Assembly (NCBI GenBank): GCA_002435595.1
Contig: DJBL01000178.1
Span: 1-11,739 of the forward strand
DNA: 11,739 nt
DNA from: Stenotrophomonas maltophilia
GTDB taxonomy: Bacteria > Pseudomonadota > Gammaproteobacteria > Xanthomonadales > Xanthomonadaceae
Direction of reading: 5' to 3'
Made by a program: the position numbers and the translations under genes. The number at the start of each line of letters is the position of its first letter. Within the stretch, counting starts at the first letter, position 1. Shown one piece after another: positions 1 to 6,518 of the stretch. The notes beneath the pieces are model-generated. The model searched no databases. It worked only from the letters and a program-made list of their open reading frames with translations, and was not told the DNA's origin.

Positions 1-76
1 CCGTGTGCCTCGCCTCGGCGCTACGAGGGGGAGGATCCAGATTGCCCCGTGTGCCCCGCCTCGGCGCAACCACCCG

Positions 77-177
77 GTAGCGCCGACCCTTGGTCGGCCG
101 CACCGCGCAGGGCGCGGTGCGTTTGTCGGGAGGCGTGGCGCTGGGAGCAAGGGCAGCCGACCAACGGTCGGCGCTAC
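77..177. repeat. REP dimer 1 (GTAG ... CTAC inverted pair)
   Basis: The forward REP at 77-98 begins GTAGC and contains the hairpin GCCGACC-CTT-GGTCGGC (7-bp stem, 3-nt loop). The inverted partner at 156-177 carries the same stem and ends GCTAC. The 57-bp spacer between them is GC-rich. Such head-to-head pairs can fold as two separate small hairpins or as one long cruciform in RNA or single-stranded DNA. Confidence 0.88.
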
Positions 178-229
178 GAGGGGGAGGTTACAGGTTGCCC
201 CGTGTGCCCCGCCTTGGCCCAACAACCCG

Positions 230-329
230 GTAGCGCCGACCGTTGGTCGGCTGCACCGTGCAGGGCGCGGTGCGTTTGTCGGCATCGTGGCGCTGGGAGC
301 AAGGGCAGCCGACCAACGGTCGGCGCTAC
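230..329. repeat. REP dimer 2 (GTAG ... CTAC inverted pair)
   Basis: The second copy of the dimer has its forward REP at 230-251 (loop CGT in place of CTT) and its inverted REP at 308-329. The spacer is closely similar to that of dimer 1 apart from small differences near 283-290. After the CTAC at 329 the sequence leaves the repeat and runs 37 bp to the ispB stop codon. A transcript ending ispB would therefore enter these hairpins, which could act in 3'-end stability; that role is inferred. Confidence 0.88.
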
Positions 330-366
330 CTCGGAGGGTTACGGCCGTGGGCCGATACGCCCCGCC

Positions 367-1365
367 TCAATGCGACCGCTGCACCGCGTAGCGGGCCAGG
401 CCGCGGAGGGCGGCCACGGCGTCGTTGTCGGCCAGGCCGTCGAGGGCGCGCTCGGCGGCATCGGCGTATTCCACGGCACGGGCGCGGCTGTATTCCAGGC
501 CGCCGGTCGCGTGGATGGCCGCCAGCACTTCCGGCATCGCCTCGGCATCACCGTTCTGCACGATCTCGCGCAGACGCTGCCGGGTGGTGGCATCGGTATG
601 CGCCATCGCGTGGATCAGCGGCAGGGTGGCCTTGCCTTCGGCCAGGTCGTCGCCCAGGTTCTTGCCCAGTTCGTCGGCGTTGGCCGAGTAGTCCAGCACG
701 TCGTCGGCAATCTGGAAGGCGTAGCCCAAGGCCATGCCGTAGTCGTACAGCGCCTGCTGGGTGGCCTCGTCCACGCCGCTGGCGAGCGCGCCCAGGCGGG
801 TGCCGGCGGCGAACAGCACCGCGGTCTTGCGCTCGATCACCCGCAGGTACGCCGCTTCGTCGGTGTCCGGGTTGTGTACGTGCAGCAGCTGCAGCACCTC
901 GCCCTCGGCGATACGATTGGTGGTGTCGGCCAGGATCCGCATGACCGGCATGCGATCCAGTTCCACCATCAGCTGGAAACTGCGCGAATACAGGAAATCG
1001 CCCACCAGCACGCTCGGGGCGTTGCCCCACAGCGCATTGGCGGTGCTGCGGCCGCGCCGCAGGCTGGATTCGTCCACCACGTCGTCATGCAGCAGGGTGG
1101 AGGTGTGGATGAACTCGATGATCGCCGCCAGCTGGTGGTGCTCCGGGCCGGCCTGGCCCACCGCGTGGCCGGCCAGCATCACCAGCATCGGGCGCAGGCG
1201 CTTGCCGCCGGCCGAGATGATGTGGTCGGCGATCTGGTTGATCAGCACGACATCCGAGGACAGTCGGCGGCGAATCAGCGCATCCACGGCGGCCATGTCG
1301 GGCGCGGCGAGCGTCTGGATCTGGGGCAGGCCCAGCGCGGGGCGGGTGTCTTCGGTAATGGTCAT
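367..1365 (-). CDS. ispB: Octaprenyl (polyprenyl) diphosphate synthase
   Basis: Trans-polyprenyl diphosphate synthase of 332 aa that adds isopentenyl diphosphate units to an allylic primer, making the long side-chain precursor of ubiquinone in the cytosol. Visible hallmarks are GGKRLRP at about 53-59 (substrate phosphate binding), the first Asp-rich motif LLHDDVVD with D94, D95 and D98, RRGRSTAN at 103-110, and the second Asp-rich motif QIADDVLDY with D221, D222 and D225. Ser89, five residues before the first motif, is small, as expected for a long-chain enzyme. Length is normal for IspB. The start is the only in-frame ATG ahead of the conserved region; its Shine-Dalgarno is weak (GAAAG). It is divergent from the alpha-glucosidase and functionally unrelated to the sugar genes. 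The exact chain length (C40 is usual in gammaproteobacteria) cannot be read from sequence alone. Confidence 0.96.
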   Translation of the reverse strand: MTITEDTRPALGLPQIQTLAAPDMAAVDALIRRRLSSDVVLINQIADHIISAGGKRLRPMLVMLAGHAVGQAGPEHHQLAAIIEFIHTSTLLHDDVVDESSLRRGRSTANALWGNAPSVLVGDFLYSRSFQLMVELDRMPVMRILADTTNRIAEGEVLQLLHVHNPDTDEAAYLRVIERKTAVLFAAGTRLGALASGVDEATQQALYDYGMALGYAFQIADDVLDYSANADELGKNLGDDLAEGKATLPLIHAMAHTDATTRQRLREIVQNGDAEAMPEVLAAIHATGGLEYSRARAVEYADAAERALDGLADNDAVAALRGLARYAVQRSH

Positions 1366-1392
1366 GCGGTCTGACTTTCAGGCTTGACCCGA

Positions 1393-1398
1393 ATTATA
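1393..1398 (-). promoter_or_regulatory. Perfect -10 hexamer, likely ispB promoter
   Basis: Read on the minus strand this is TATAAT, a full sigma-70 -10 consensus that is rare in such GC-rich DNA. It lies 27 bp upstream of the ispB ATG, implying a leader of about 20 nt. No convincing -35 hexamer is seen 16-18 bp further upstream, so the promoter may be weak or depend on the G-rich region behind it. Confidence 0.55.
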
Positions 1399-1434
1399 GG
1401 CGGTGCGGTGGTTTTGCGCCCGCGAAGGCGTCCC

Positions 1435-1464
1435 GGGGGGGGCACGGGCAGGGGGGTGAGGGGG
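1435..1464 (+). other. G-quadruplex-type motif between ispB and the alpha-glucosidase
   Basis: Four G runs of 8, 3, 6 and 5 bases (1435-1442, 1446-1448, 1451-1456, 1460-1464) are separated by short loops CAC, CA and TGA. This fits the usual G3+N1-7 quadruplex pattern with very short loops. It lies 8 bp upstream of the operator at 1473 and about 37 bp behind the ispB -10. It is on the coding strand for the alpha-glucosidase but upstream of its likely promoter, so it would act in DNA rather than mRNA there. A regulatory effect is inference. Confidence 0.6.
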
Positions 1465-1472
1465 CGGCGAGG

Positions 1473-1486
1473 TGAATACGTATGCA
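1473..1486 (+). promoter_or_regulatory. Operator 1 (LacI-family-like near-palindrome), alpha-glucosidase
   Basis: TGAATACGTATGCA, a 14-bp near-palindrome (TGMATACGTATKCA type) with the central CG step typical of LacI-family operators. It lies 95 bp upstream of the alpha-glucosidase ATG. The same 14 bases occur at 6315-6328 (reverse complement) and 8659-8672. LacI-family maltose regulators controlling TonB receptor and alpha-glucosidase genes are known in Xanthomonadales and Caulobacter; that this site binds such a protein is inference, as no regulator gene is in the window. Confidence 0.8.
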
Positions 1487-1512
1487 TCCGGCGCCATCGC
1501 CCAAGGCGCACG

Positions 1513-1518
1513 GATAAG
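1513..1518 (+). promoter_or_regulatory. Possible -10 for the alpha-glucosidase
   Basis: GATAAG is the best AT-containing hexamer between operator 1 and the coding start, with 26 bp between it and the operator. Similar spacing (27-28 bp) is seen from the operator to TACCAT in two other promoters of the locus. The match to consensus is only moderate and no clear -35 is present. Confidence 0.3.
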
Positions 1519-1566
1519 CTTGTCGGGTACGTTCTGGCGCCCCCGTTGCGGGTGCCGTGGAAGCCC

Positions 1567-1574
1567 GGAGGGGG
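1567..1574 (+). promoter_or_regulatory. Ribosome binding site fixing the alpha-glucosidase start
   Basis: GGAGGGGG, with the GGAGG core ending 10 nt before ATG 1582. This site decides the start: the reading frame stays open upstream to 1384, but that part contains the operator and codes for an unlike, arginine-rich stretch. Confidence 0.75.
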
Positions 1575-1581
1575 CCCTGAA

Positions 1582-3195
1582 ATGTCGCAGACTCCATGGT
1601 GGCGTGGCGCCGTCATCTACCAGATCTACCCGCGCAGTTTCCTGGATGCCAACGGCGATGGGGTGGGTGACCTGCCCGGCATCATCGAGCGGTTGGACTA
1701 CGTGGCCGCGCTGGGCGTGGACGCGATCTGGGTTTCGCCGTTCTTCACCTCGCCGATGGCCGACTTCGGCTACGACATCGCCGACCATCGCGACGTGGAC
1801 CCGCTGTTCGGCACGCTGGCCGATTTCGACCGGCTGTTGGCCAGGGCGCACGCGCTGGGCCTGAAGGTGATGATCGACCAGGTGTTCAGCCACACCTCGA
1901 TCGAGCACGCTTGGTTCCGCGAGAGCCGGCAGGACCGCACCAATCCCAAGGCGGACTGGTACGTGTGGGCCGATCCGCGCGAGGATGGCACCCCGCCCAA
2001 CAACTGGATGTCGATCTTCGGTGGGGTGGCCTGGCAGTGGGAGCCGCGTCGGGAGCAGTACTTCCTGCACAACTTCCTGGCCGACCAGCCGGACCTGGAT
2101 TTCCATAATCCGGCCGTGCAGGAGGCGACGCTGGACTACGTGCGGTTCTGGCTGGACCGCGGGGTGGATGGGTTCCGGCTGGATTCGATCAACTTCTGCT
2201 TCCACGACGCGCAGCTGCGCGACAACCCGGCCAAGCCGCCGGAGAAGCGGGTGGGTCGTGGTTTCAGCGCGGACAATCCCTATGCCTACCAGTACCACTA
2301 CTACAACAACACCCAGCCGGAGAACATCGGCTTCATCGAGCGCCTGCGCGGGCTGCTGGACGCCTACCCGGGCACGGTGAGCCTGGGTGAGATTTCCGCC
2401 GAGGATTCGCTGGCCACCACGGCCGAGTACACCGCGCCGGGCCGGTTGCACATGGGCTACAGCTTCGAGCTGCTGGTGAAGGACTTCAGCGCGGGATACA
2501 TCCGCGACACGGTGTCGCGGCTGGAAGCGACGATGACCGAAGGCTGGCCGTGCTGGGCGATCTCCAACCACGATGTGGAACGCGCGGTGACGCGGTGGGG
2601 CGGCCATCCGGCCCAGCCGCGCCTGGCGCGGATGCTGGTGGCGCTGCTGTGTTCGCTGCGCGGTTCCATCTGCCTGTACCAGGGCGAGGAGCTGGGGCTG
2701 GGCGAAGCGGAGGTGCCGTTCGAGGCGCTGCAGGATCCGTACGGGATTACGTTCTGGCCGAACTTCAAGGGCCGCGACGGCTGCCGCACGCCGATGCCGT
2801 GGCTCGATGCGCCGCTGGCGGGCTTCACCAGCGGCGAGCCCTGGCTGCCGATTCCGGCCGAACACCAGGCGGCGGCGGTGGCGGTGCAGGCGCATGACCC
2901 GCACTCGGTGTTGAACGCGTTCCGCCAGTTCCTGGCGTGGCGAAAGACGATGCCGACGCTGCTGGTGGGCGACATCGAATTCCTGCACACGGCCGAGCCG
3001 GTGCTGATGTTCACGCGCCGGCATGCGGGGGAGACGCTGCTGCTGGCGTTCAACCTGGCAGCCGACACCGCGCGCGTGGCGCTGCCGGCCGGCCGCTGGC
3101 AGCCGATGCACGTGCCGGGCCCGGACGTGGGCCACGCCGATGGCGGGACGCTGGTGTTGCCGGCGCAGTCGATGTACTGCGCGCGCCTGGGCTGA
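1582..3195 (+). CDS. aglA: Cytoplasmic GH13 alpha-glucosidase / alpha-glucosyltransferase, XgtA-AglA type (GH13_23)
   Basis: Enzyme of 537 aa that splits alpha-glucosidic bonds of maltose and short maltodextrins by a retaining mechanism. The start WWRGAVIYQIYPRSF is classic GH13 oligo-1,6-glucosidase/alpha-glucosidase. Conserved regions in order: GYDIADH at 63-69, MIDQVFSH at 97-104, GFRLD with nucleophile D201, SLGE with acid/base E270, and ISNHD with transition-state stabiliser D331. From memory, Xanthomonas campestris XgtA is 538 aa with D201 and E270 in the same roles, so this is very probably its orthologue. XgtA is a strong glucosyl transferase, so transglucosylation is likely here too. 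No signal peptide is present, placing it in the cytoplasm behind the MFS permease. It is monocistronic, with operator 1 upstream and an intrinsic terminator 22 bp after the stop. The fine substrate range (maltose against sucrose or isomaltose) is not settled by sequence. Confidence 0.95.
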   Translation: MSQTPWWRGAVIYQIYPRSFLDANGDGVGDLPGIIERLDYVAALGVDAIWVSPFFTSPMADFGYDIADHRDVDPLFGTLADFDRLLARAHALGLKVMIDQVFSHTSIEHAWFRESRQDRTNPKADWYVWADPREDGTPPNNWMSIFGGVAWQWEPRREQYFLHNFLADQPDLDFHNPAVQEATLDYVRFWLDRGVDGFRLDSINFCFHDAQLRDNPAKPPEKRVGRGFSADNPYAYQYHYYNNTQPENIGFIERLRGLLDAYPGTVSLGEISAEDSLATTAEYTAPGRLHMGYSFELLVKDFSAGYIRDTVSRLEATMTEGWPCWAISNHDVERAVTRWGGHPAQPRLARMLVALLCSLRGSICLYQGEELGLGEAEVPFEALQDPYGITFWPNFKGRDGCRTPMPWLDAPLAGFTSGEPWLPIPAEHQAAAVAVQAHDPHSVLNAFRQFLAWRKTMPTLLVGDIEFLHTAEPVLMFTRRHAGETLLLAFNLAADTARVALPAGRWQPMHVPGPDVGHADGGTLVLPAQSMYCARLG

Positions 3196-3217
3196 GTCGA
3201 TTTCCGGTGGTATTGAG

Positions 3218-3249
3218 AGGGCGGGGCGTGATGGCCTCGCCCTTTTTTT
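3218..3249 (+). terminator. Intrinsic terminator of the alpha-glucosidase gene
   Basis: A 10-bp stem (AGGGCGGGGC at 3218-3227 pairing with GCCTCGCCCT at 3234-3243, one G-T pair, 6-nt loop) runs directly into seven T residues at 3243-3249. It begins 22 bp after the alpha-glucosidase stop codon. This is a textbook Rho-independent terminator on the plus strand. Confidence 0.88.
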
Positions 3250-3380
3250 GTGTCCCCTCCCAGGTCCAGCGGCAAGGTGGCCGTGGTGGTGTCGTCGCTC
3301 GGGCGCCCGGCTGCTGGTGCGCAGCAGGAAGCGAAGCCCTTCCGACCCATCGACCGCCGCTTATCGTTCATGGCGCAACA

Positions 3381-3412
3381 AAAAACCCCGCTGCCGAAGC
3401 AGCGGGGTTTTT
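3381..3412. terminator. Bidirectional intrinsic terminator between converging genes
   Basis: A perfect 14-bp stem AAAAACCCCGCTGC (3381-3394) / GCAGCGGGGTTTTT (3399-3412) closes a CGAA tetraloop. The A tract on one side and T tract on the other give a U tail to transcripts from either strand. It lies 21 bp beyond the stop codon of the receptor gene (minus) and backs up the plus-strand terminator at 3218. Confidence 0.93.
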
Positions 3413-3433
3413 GTTGTTGCGGCTGGCGCAGGA

Positions 3434-6190
3434 TCAGAACTTGTAGTTCACGCCCAGCATGTAGGTGCGGCCCCACTCCACGTACTCCAGGGGACGATCC
3501 TTGGTTCCCGCGTAGGTGCGATACGGTTCGTTGGTCAGGTTGCTTCCCTGCAGCAGCAGGGTCAGCCCATGCAGGCTGCTGCTGTCGGCGAAGGTGTAGC
3601 TGATCTGCGCATCGGTGACGTTCTCGCCCACCACGTAACGCAGGGTGCGGTTGCCGTTGAAGTTGCCGATCTCGCCGATGAAATCCGAACGCCGGCGCTG
3701 GCTCACCCGGGCCTCGAACCCGCTACGTTCGTAGTAGGCCGTGAAGTTGTACACCCGCTTGGACAGGCCCGGCAGGCTGATCGGATCGCTGCCCACGCTG
3801 GAGGCACTCTCCGGATCCAGGATCTTGATGTCGCTGTCGTTGAACGTCGCACTGGCCTGCACGCCGAAACCACGCAGGCTCTCGGTGAACATGTCCAGCG
3901 GGAACGATGCGGTCAGCTCCAGGCCCTTCAGCGTGCCGCCCTCGCCATTTTCCGGCGCGGAGAAGGTGCCGGTGGTCAGCAGCGGGGCGGTCATGCCCGG
4001 CGGGATCACGTAGCTGGCCAGCAGGTCGCTGAAATCGTAGTCATCGCGCGACTGCGTATACACGTACGACTTGAGATCCTTGTAGAAGATCGCCGCGGCC
4101 ACGTAGGCCTTCTCGCCGAAGTACTTTTCGTAGGACAGGTCCAGCGCGTTGGCCCGCCACGGATCCAGCAGCGGGTTGCCGCCACTGCCGCCGGGCTTGC
4201 CGGTGGCGGTATCCACGCCGAACTCCAGGCCCGCCCGCATCTGGTCCACGCGCGGGCGTGCCACCTGCTTGGCCGCGGCGAAGCGCAGGGTCTGCTGGTG
4301 CGGGAACATGAACACCAGGTTCAAGCTCGGCAGCCAGTCGGTGTAGGTCTTGCCCGCATCGATCGGCAGCACTTCCTGGCCGGCCGGACGCGAGCGGTCG
4401 AAGTAGTTGGACTGCGAACTCTGGTCGGTGCGCACCATCTGCACGCCGATGTTGCCGCGCACGCCCACCTCGCCGATATCGGTGTTGATGTTGGCGCGCA
4501 CCCAGGCGGTGCTGGTCTTTTCCTGCACCGTCCACGCCTTGGGAATCAGGTAGTCCAGGTTGGTCACCGGATTGAACACCATGTAGCGGTCCACCGCGCC
4601 CGGCACGTTCCAGGCCGGAATGGAGCCAAGGCCGGCAAAGCCCAGGTTGACCGGGCGGTACTGCAGGTCGCCGGCGATGTTGGCATCGCCCTGGTCGCCC
4701 AGCAGGATGTTGCCTTCGGCCTGGGTCTTGTCCTTGCGACGATCGGCGTAGTTCACGCCCACGTCCAGGTCGGCGAACCACTTCATCGCCTCGGGCAGCG
4801 CGAAGGTGGCCTGCAGGCGGGCGCCCTTGAGCCGGTCTTCCACCTGCGGCACCTTGCCGTAGCCCGAGCCGTAGATGGTGTTGGTCAGGAACAGCGCATC
4901 GGGGTTGGCGTAGTCCAGGCCCGGGCTGATCTGCGAGAAGCCGTTCGGGCGCACGCTCACCCCGACCGAATCCAGCTGCGGCATCGGCGTGAGCTGCAGG
5001 TTGTTTTCCAGGTTCAGTTCGTTGCGGGTGGCCTTGGAGTAGTTGACGTCGGCGACGACCTTGACCTTCTCGAAGTTGAACTCGTTGTTCCAGCCGAACG
5101 CGTCGATCTTGTCCTTGCGCTTGTTGTACATGCCGCGCACCAGCGGGTACACGCCGGTGGCCACGCCGCCGGTGAAGGTGCCATCGGCGTTGAGCTGCGG
5201 GTTGGTGATCAGCAGGCCCGGGCTGTAGCCGCCGTTGTAGTTGCTGAGGTTGACCTCGAACTGGTTGGCGGTGTCGATCTGCTCGGCTTCGGTGTGGAAG
5301 GCATCCAGGGTGCTGGTCCACACGTTGGACGGGCGGAACTGCACGGTGGCCATCACCCCGTCGCGCTCGTTGTTGCCGGTGCGGCGCAGCGCCTTGATGC
5401 CATCGGAGAACACCGTGCCCGGGGCCAGGCCGGGGCGGTTGCCCTGATCGGTCTGCTCGGTGGTCCACGGCTCATACAGGCCCACCTGGTTCTCCTGGAT
5501 CGGCATGTCGCTGTGCGCGTAGCCAATCGCGATGCCCAGGGTGTTGTCCATGAACTGGTCGATGTAGCTGGCGCTGAAGCGGTTGCCGTACGGGTCCACG
5601 TTGGCGGCCTTGCCCAGCGAGCTCTTCTGGTAGCGGCCGCTGATGGCGATCACGCGCTCGGCGAAGCTCAGCGGGCGCACGGTCTGCATGTCGATGGTGC
5701 CCGACAGGCCTTGGCCGACCAGCGCGGCATCGGGGGTCTTGTAGACCACCACGCCGTTGACCAGCTCGGACGGATACTGGTCGAACTCGACGCTGCGGTT
5801 GTCGCCGGTGCTGACCACTTCACGCCCATTGAGCAGGGTGGTGGCGAAATCCGGCGACAGGCCGCGCACGCTGATCACCTGCGCACGGCCGGCCACGCGC
5901 TGGGCGGCCAGGCCGGGCAGGCGGCCCAGCGATTCGGCGATGCTCACATCCGGCAGCTTGCCGATGTCTTCGGCCGAGATCGCCTCGACCACCGAGGTGG
6001 CGTCCTGCTTGATCGCGATCGCGTTCTCGATGCCACGGCGGATGCCGGTGACCTGCACGGTATCCAGGTTGGTGGCCGCGCTCCCTGTCGGCGGGTTGGT
6101 CGTGGGTTCGGCCGTCTGCGCCGATGCCATCAACGGCGTCAGGGCGACGGCCAGCGCGATACTCAGCGCGCTGCGCTTGCGGTTCAACAT
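3434..6190 (-). CDS. TonB-dependent outer-membrane receptor for malto-oligosaccharides (Xanthomonas/Caulobacter type, MalA-like)
   Basis: Predicted 918-aa outer-membrane transporter. Residues 1-24 form a Sec signal peptide (basic MLNRKR, hydrophobic core, cut at ASA-QT). A Pro/Thr/Ala linker leads to a TonB box, DTVQVTGIR, at about 43-51. The plug follows, with EDIGKLPDVSIAESLGRLPG at 74-93, ISVRGLSPDF at 106-115, TLLNGREV near 118-125, and VVVYKTPDAALVGQGLSGTID at about 147-167. The rest is beta-barrel, ending NYKF with the terminal Phe typical of outer-membrane proteins. The plug motifs match the proteobacterial family first named from Xanthomonas and Caulobacter, which includes the maltodextrin transporter MalA. 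No N-terminal signalling domain is present, so it is not a sigma-factor transducer. The start at 6190 rather than 6319 follows from the signal peptide and a strong Shine-Dalgarno. The substrate is inferred from the flanking alpha-glucosidases and the shared operator. Confidence 0.93.
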   Translation of the reverse strand: MLNRKRSALSIALAVALTPLMASAQTAEPTTNPPTGSAATNLDTVQVTGIRRGIENAIAIKQDATSVVEAISAEDIGKLPDVSIAESLGRLPGLAAQRVAGRAQVISVRGLSPDFATTLLNGREVVSTGDNRSVEFDQYPSELVNGVVVYKTPDAALVGQGLSGTIDMQTVRPLSFAERVIAISGRYQKSSLGKAANVDPYGNRFSASYIDQFMDNTLGIAIGYAHSDMPIQENQVGLYEPWTTEQTDQGNRPGLAPGTVFSDGIKALRRTGNNERDGVMATVQFRPSNVWTSTLDAFHTEAEQIDTANQFEVNLSNYNGGYSPGLLITNPQLNADGTFTGGVATGVYPLVRGMYNKRKDKIDAFGWNNEFNFEKVKVVADVNYSKATRNELNLENNLQLTPMPQLDSVGVSVRPNGFSQISPGLDYANPDALFLTNTIYGSGYGKVPQVEDRLKGARLQATFALPEAMKWFADLDVGVNYADRRKDKTQAEGNILLGDQGDANIAGDLQYRPVNLGFAGLGSIPAWNVPGAVDRYMVFNPVTNLDYLIPKAWTVQEKTSTAWVRANINTDIGEVGVRGNIGVQMVRTDQSSQSNYFDRSRPAGQEVLPIDAGKTYTDWLPSLNLVFMFPHQQTLRFAAAKQVARPRVDQMRAGLEFGVDTATGKPGGSGGNPLLDPWRANALDLSYEKYFGEKAYVAAAIFYKDLKSYVYTQSRDDYDFSDLLASYVIPPGMTAPLLTTGTFSAPENGEGGTLKGLELTASFPLDMFTESLRGFGVQASATFNDSDIKILDPESASSVGSDPISLPGLSKRVYNFTAYYERSGFEARVSQRRRSDFIGEIGNFNGNRTLRYVVGENVTDAQISYTFADSSSLHGLTLLLQGSNLTNEPYRTYAGTKDRPLEYVEWGRTYMLGVNYKF

Positions 6191-6193
6191 TTT

Positions 6194-6201
6194 CCCCTCC
6201 C
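6194..6201 (-). promoter_or_regulatory. Ribosome binding site fixing the receptor start
   Basis: Reads GGGAGGGG on the minus strand, 3 nt before the ATG (core GGAGG 5 nt away). It selects the start followed by a signal peptide over the upstream in-frame ATG at 6319, which lies inside the operator. The GH97 gene has the same GGGAGGGG just before its ATG. Confidence 0.8.
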
Positions 6202-6280
6202 AGGCAATGTTGCCAATCGATTTTTTGGTTGCCCGGAGAACCGGGAGCGTCACGGCGCGGTGGCCGTTGACTGCGTGGCT

Positions 6281-6286
6281 ATGGTA
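6281..6286 (-). promoter_or_regulatory. Possible -10 for the receptor gene
   Basis: TACCAT on the minus strand, 28 bp downstream of operator 2 in the gene direction. The same CTACCAT heptamer lies 27 bp downstream of operator 3 ahead of the six-hairpin gene. Match to TATAAT is 4 of 6; no strong -35 is seen. Confidence 0.35.
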
Positions 6287-6314
6287 GGCAGCGCATCGGC
6301 TGCGGGAATCACCC

Positions 6315-6328
6315 TGCATACGTATTCA
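6315..6328 (-). promoter_or_regulatory. Operator 2, TonB-dependent receptor
   Basis: On the minus strand this reads TGAATACGTATGCA, identical over 14 bp to operators 1 and 3, and 124 bp upstream of the receptor ATG. As at operator 1, the TGCA half faces the gene. Binding by a LacI-family maltose regulator is inferred. Confidence 0.82.
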
Positions 6329-6518
6329 ATCGGATTTACAGCGTTGGAATCGGTTACAGGTGCGCCATCGCATTCGCGCTGCCGCTCCACGATCTGATTG
6401 GCAAATCGCGGCCCCCGCCTCACAAACACCCACGCCCCCGCGCCGTTGGCAGCGCGCTCTCACTCAGGGGCTCCCCCCGGCGTGGCATCGGTGGGCTGAG
6501 CGCAATGCGCTCCACCAC

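Larger units (their letters stand above)
1..329. repeat. Tandem array of REP-dimer units (SMAG-like), about 152-153 bp period
   Basis: The segment beginning ctacgaggg at 21 recurs at 174 and its ctac end recurs again at 326, giving periods of 153 and 152 bp with few differences between copies. Each full unit holds a conserved lead (tgccccgtgtgccccgcc), a forward GTAG-type REP, a GC-rich spacer containing ggcgctgggagcaagggca, and an inverted CTAC-ended REP. The extreme left end, 1-24, matches 47-70 at 22 of 24 positions, so a shortened unit that lost its forward REP and spacer seems to precede the full ones. No open frame here looks like a protein. The array lies directly 3' of ispB. Non-autonomous REP elements of this type are known from Stenotrophomonas and are thought to be mobilised by RAYT transposases; none is encoded in this window. 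Confidence 0.9.
6191..6518. other. Intergenic region between the GH97 gene and the receptor gene
   Basis: This 328-bp stretch lies between two minus-strand genes. It holds operator 2, a candidate -10 and the receptor ribosome binding site. Next to the GH97 stop there is only a small hairpin, GAGCGC-AAT-GCGCTC (6498-6512), with no T tract, so there is no convincing terminator and read-through from GH97 into the receptor is possible. No gene or further repeat is seen in 6329-6497. Confidence 0.6.

Noticed and set aside
1..329. CRISPR array
   Set aside because: Repeats are long, contain internal inverted repeats and are separated by equally conserved sequence, not by unique spacers; this fits REP dimers.
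49..1374. Plus-strand frame of 441 codons across the repeats and ispB
   Set aside because: It covers REP repeats and then the antisense of ispB; the product shows no domain.
1378..3135. Minus-strand frame of 585 codons opposite the alpha-glucosidase
   Set aside because: It is the reverse of a gene with all GH13 catalytic motifs, and its product is Arg/His/Gln-rich with no family resemblance.
3250..3380. Small gene between the two terminators
   Set aside because: The open frame there has no Shine-Dalgarno, runs through the perfect terminator hairpin and encodes nothing recognisable.
3023..6397. Open frame of 1124 codons on the plus strand opposite the receptor gene
   Set aside because: It is antisense to a well-supported TonB receptor, begins inside the alpha-glucosidase and has a low-complexity Val/His/Gly/Ala/Arg-rich product without any domain. 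Long antisense frames are common in GC-rich genomes.
6498..6512. Hairpin just after the GH97 stop as a terminator
   Set aside because: The stem is only 6 bp with a 3-nt loop and no T tract follows on the minus strand.
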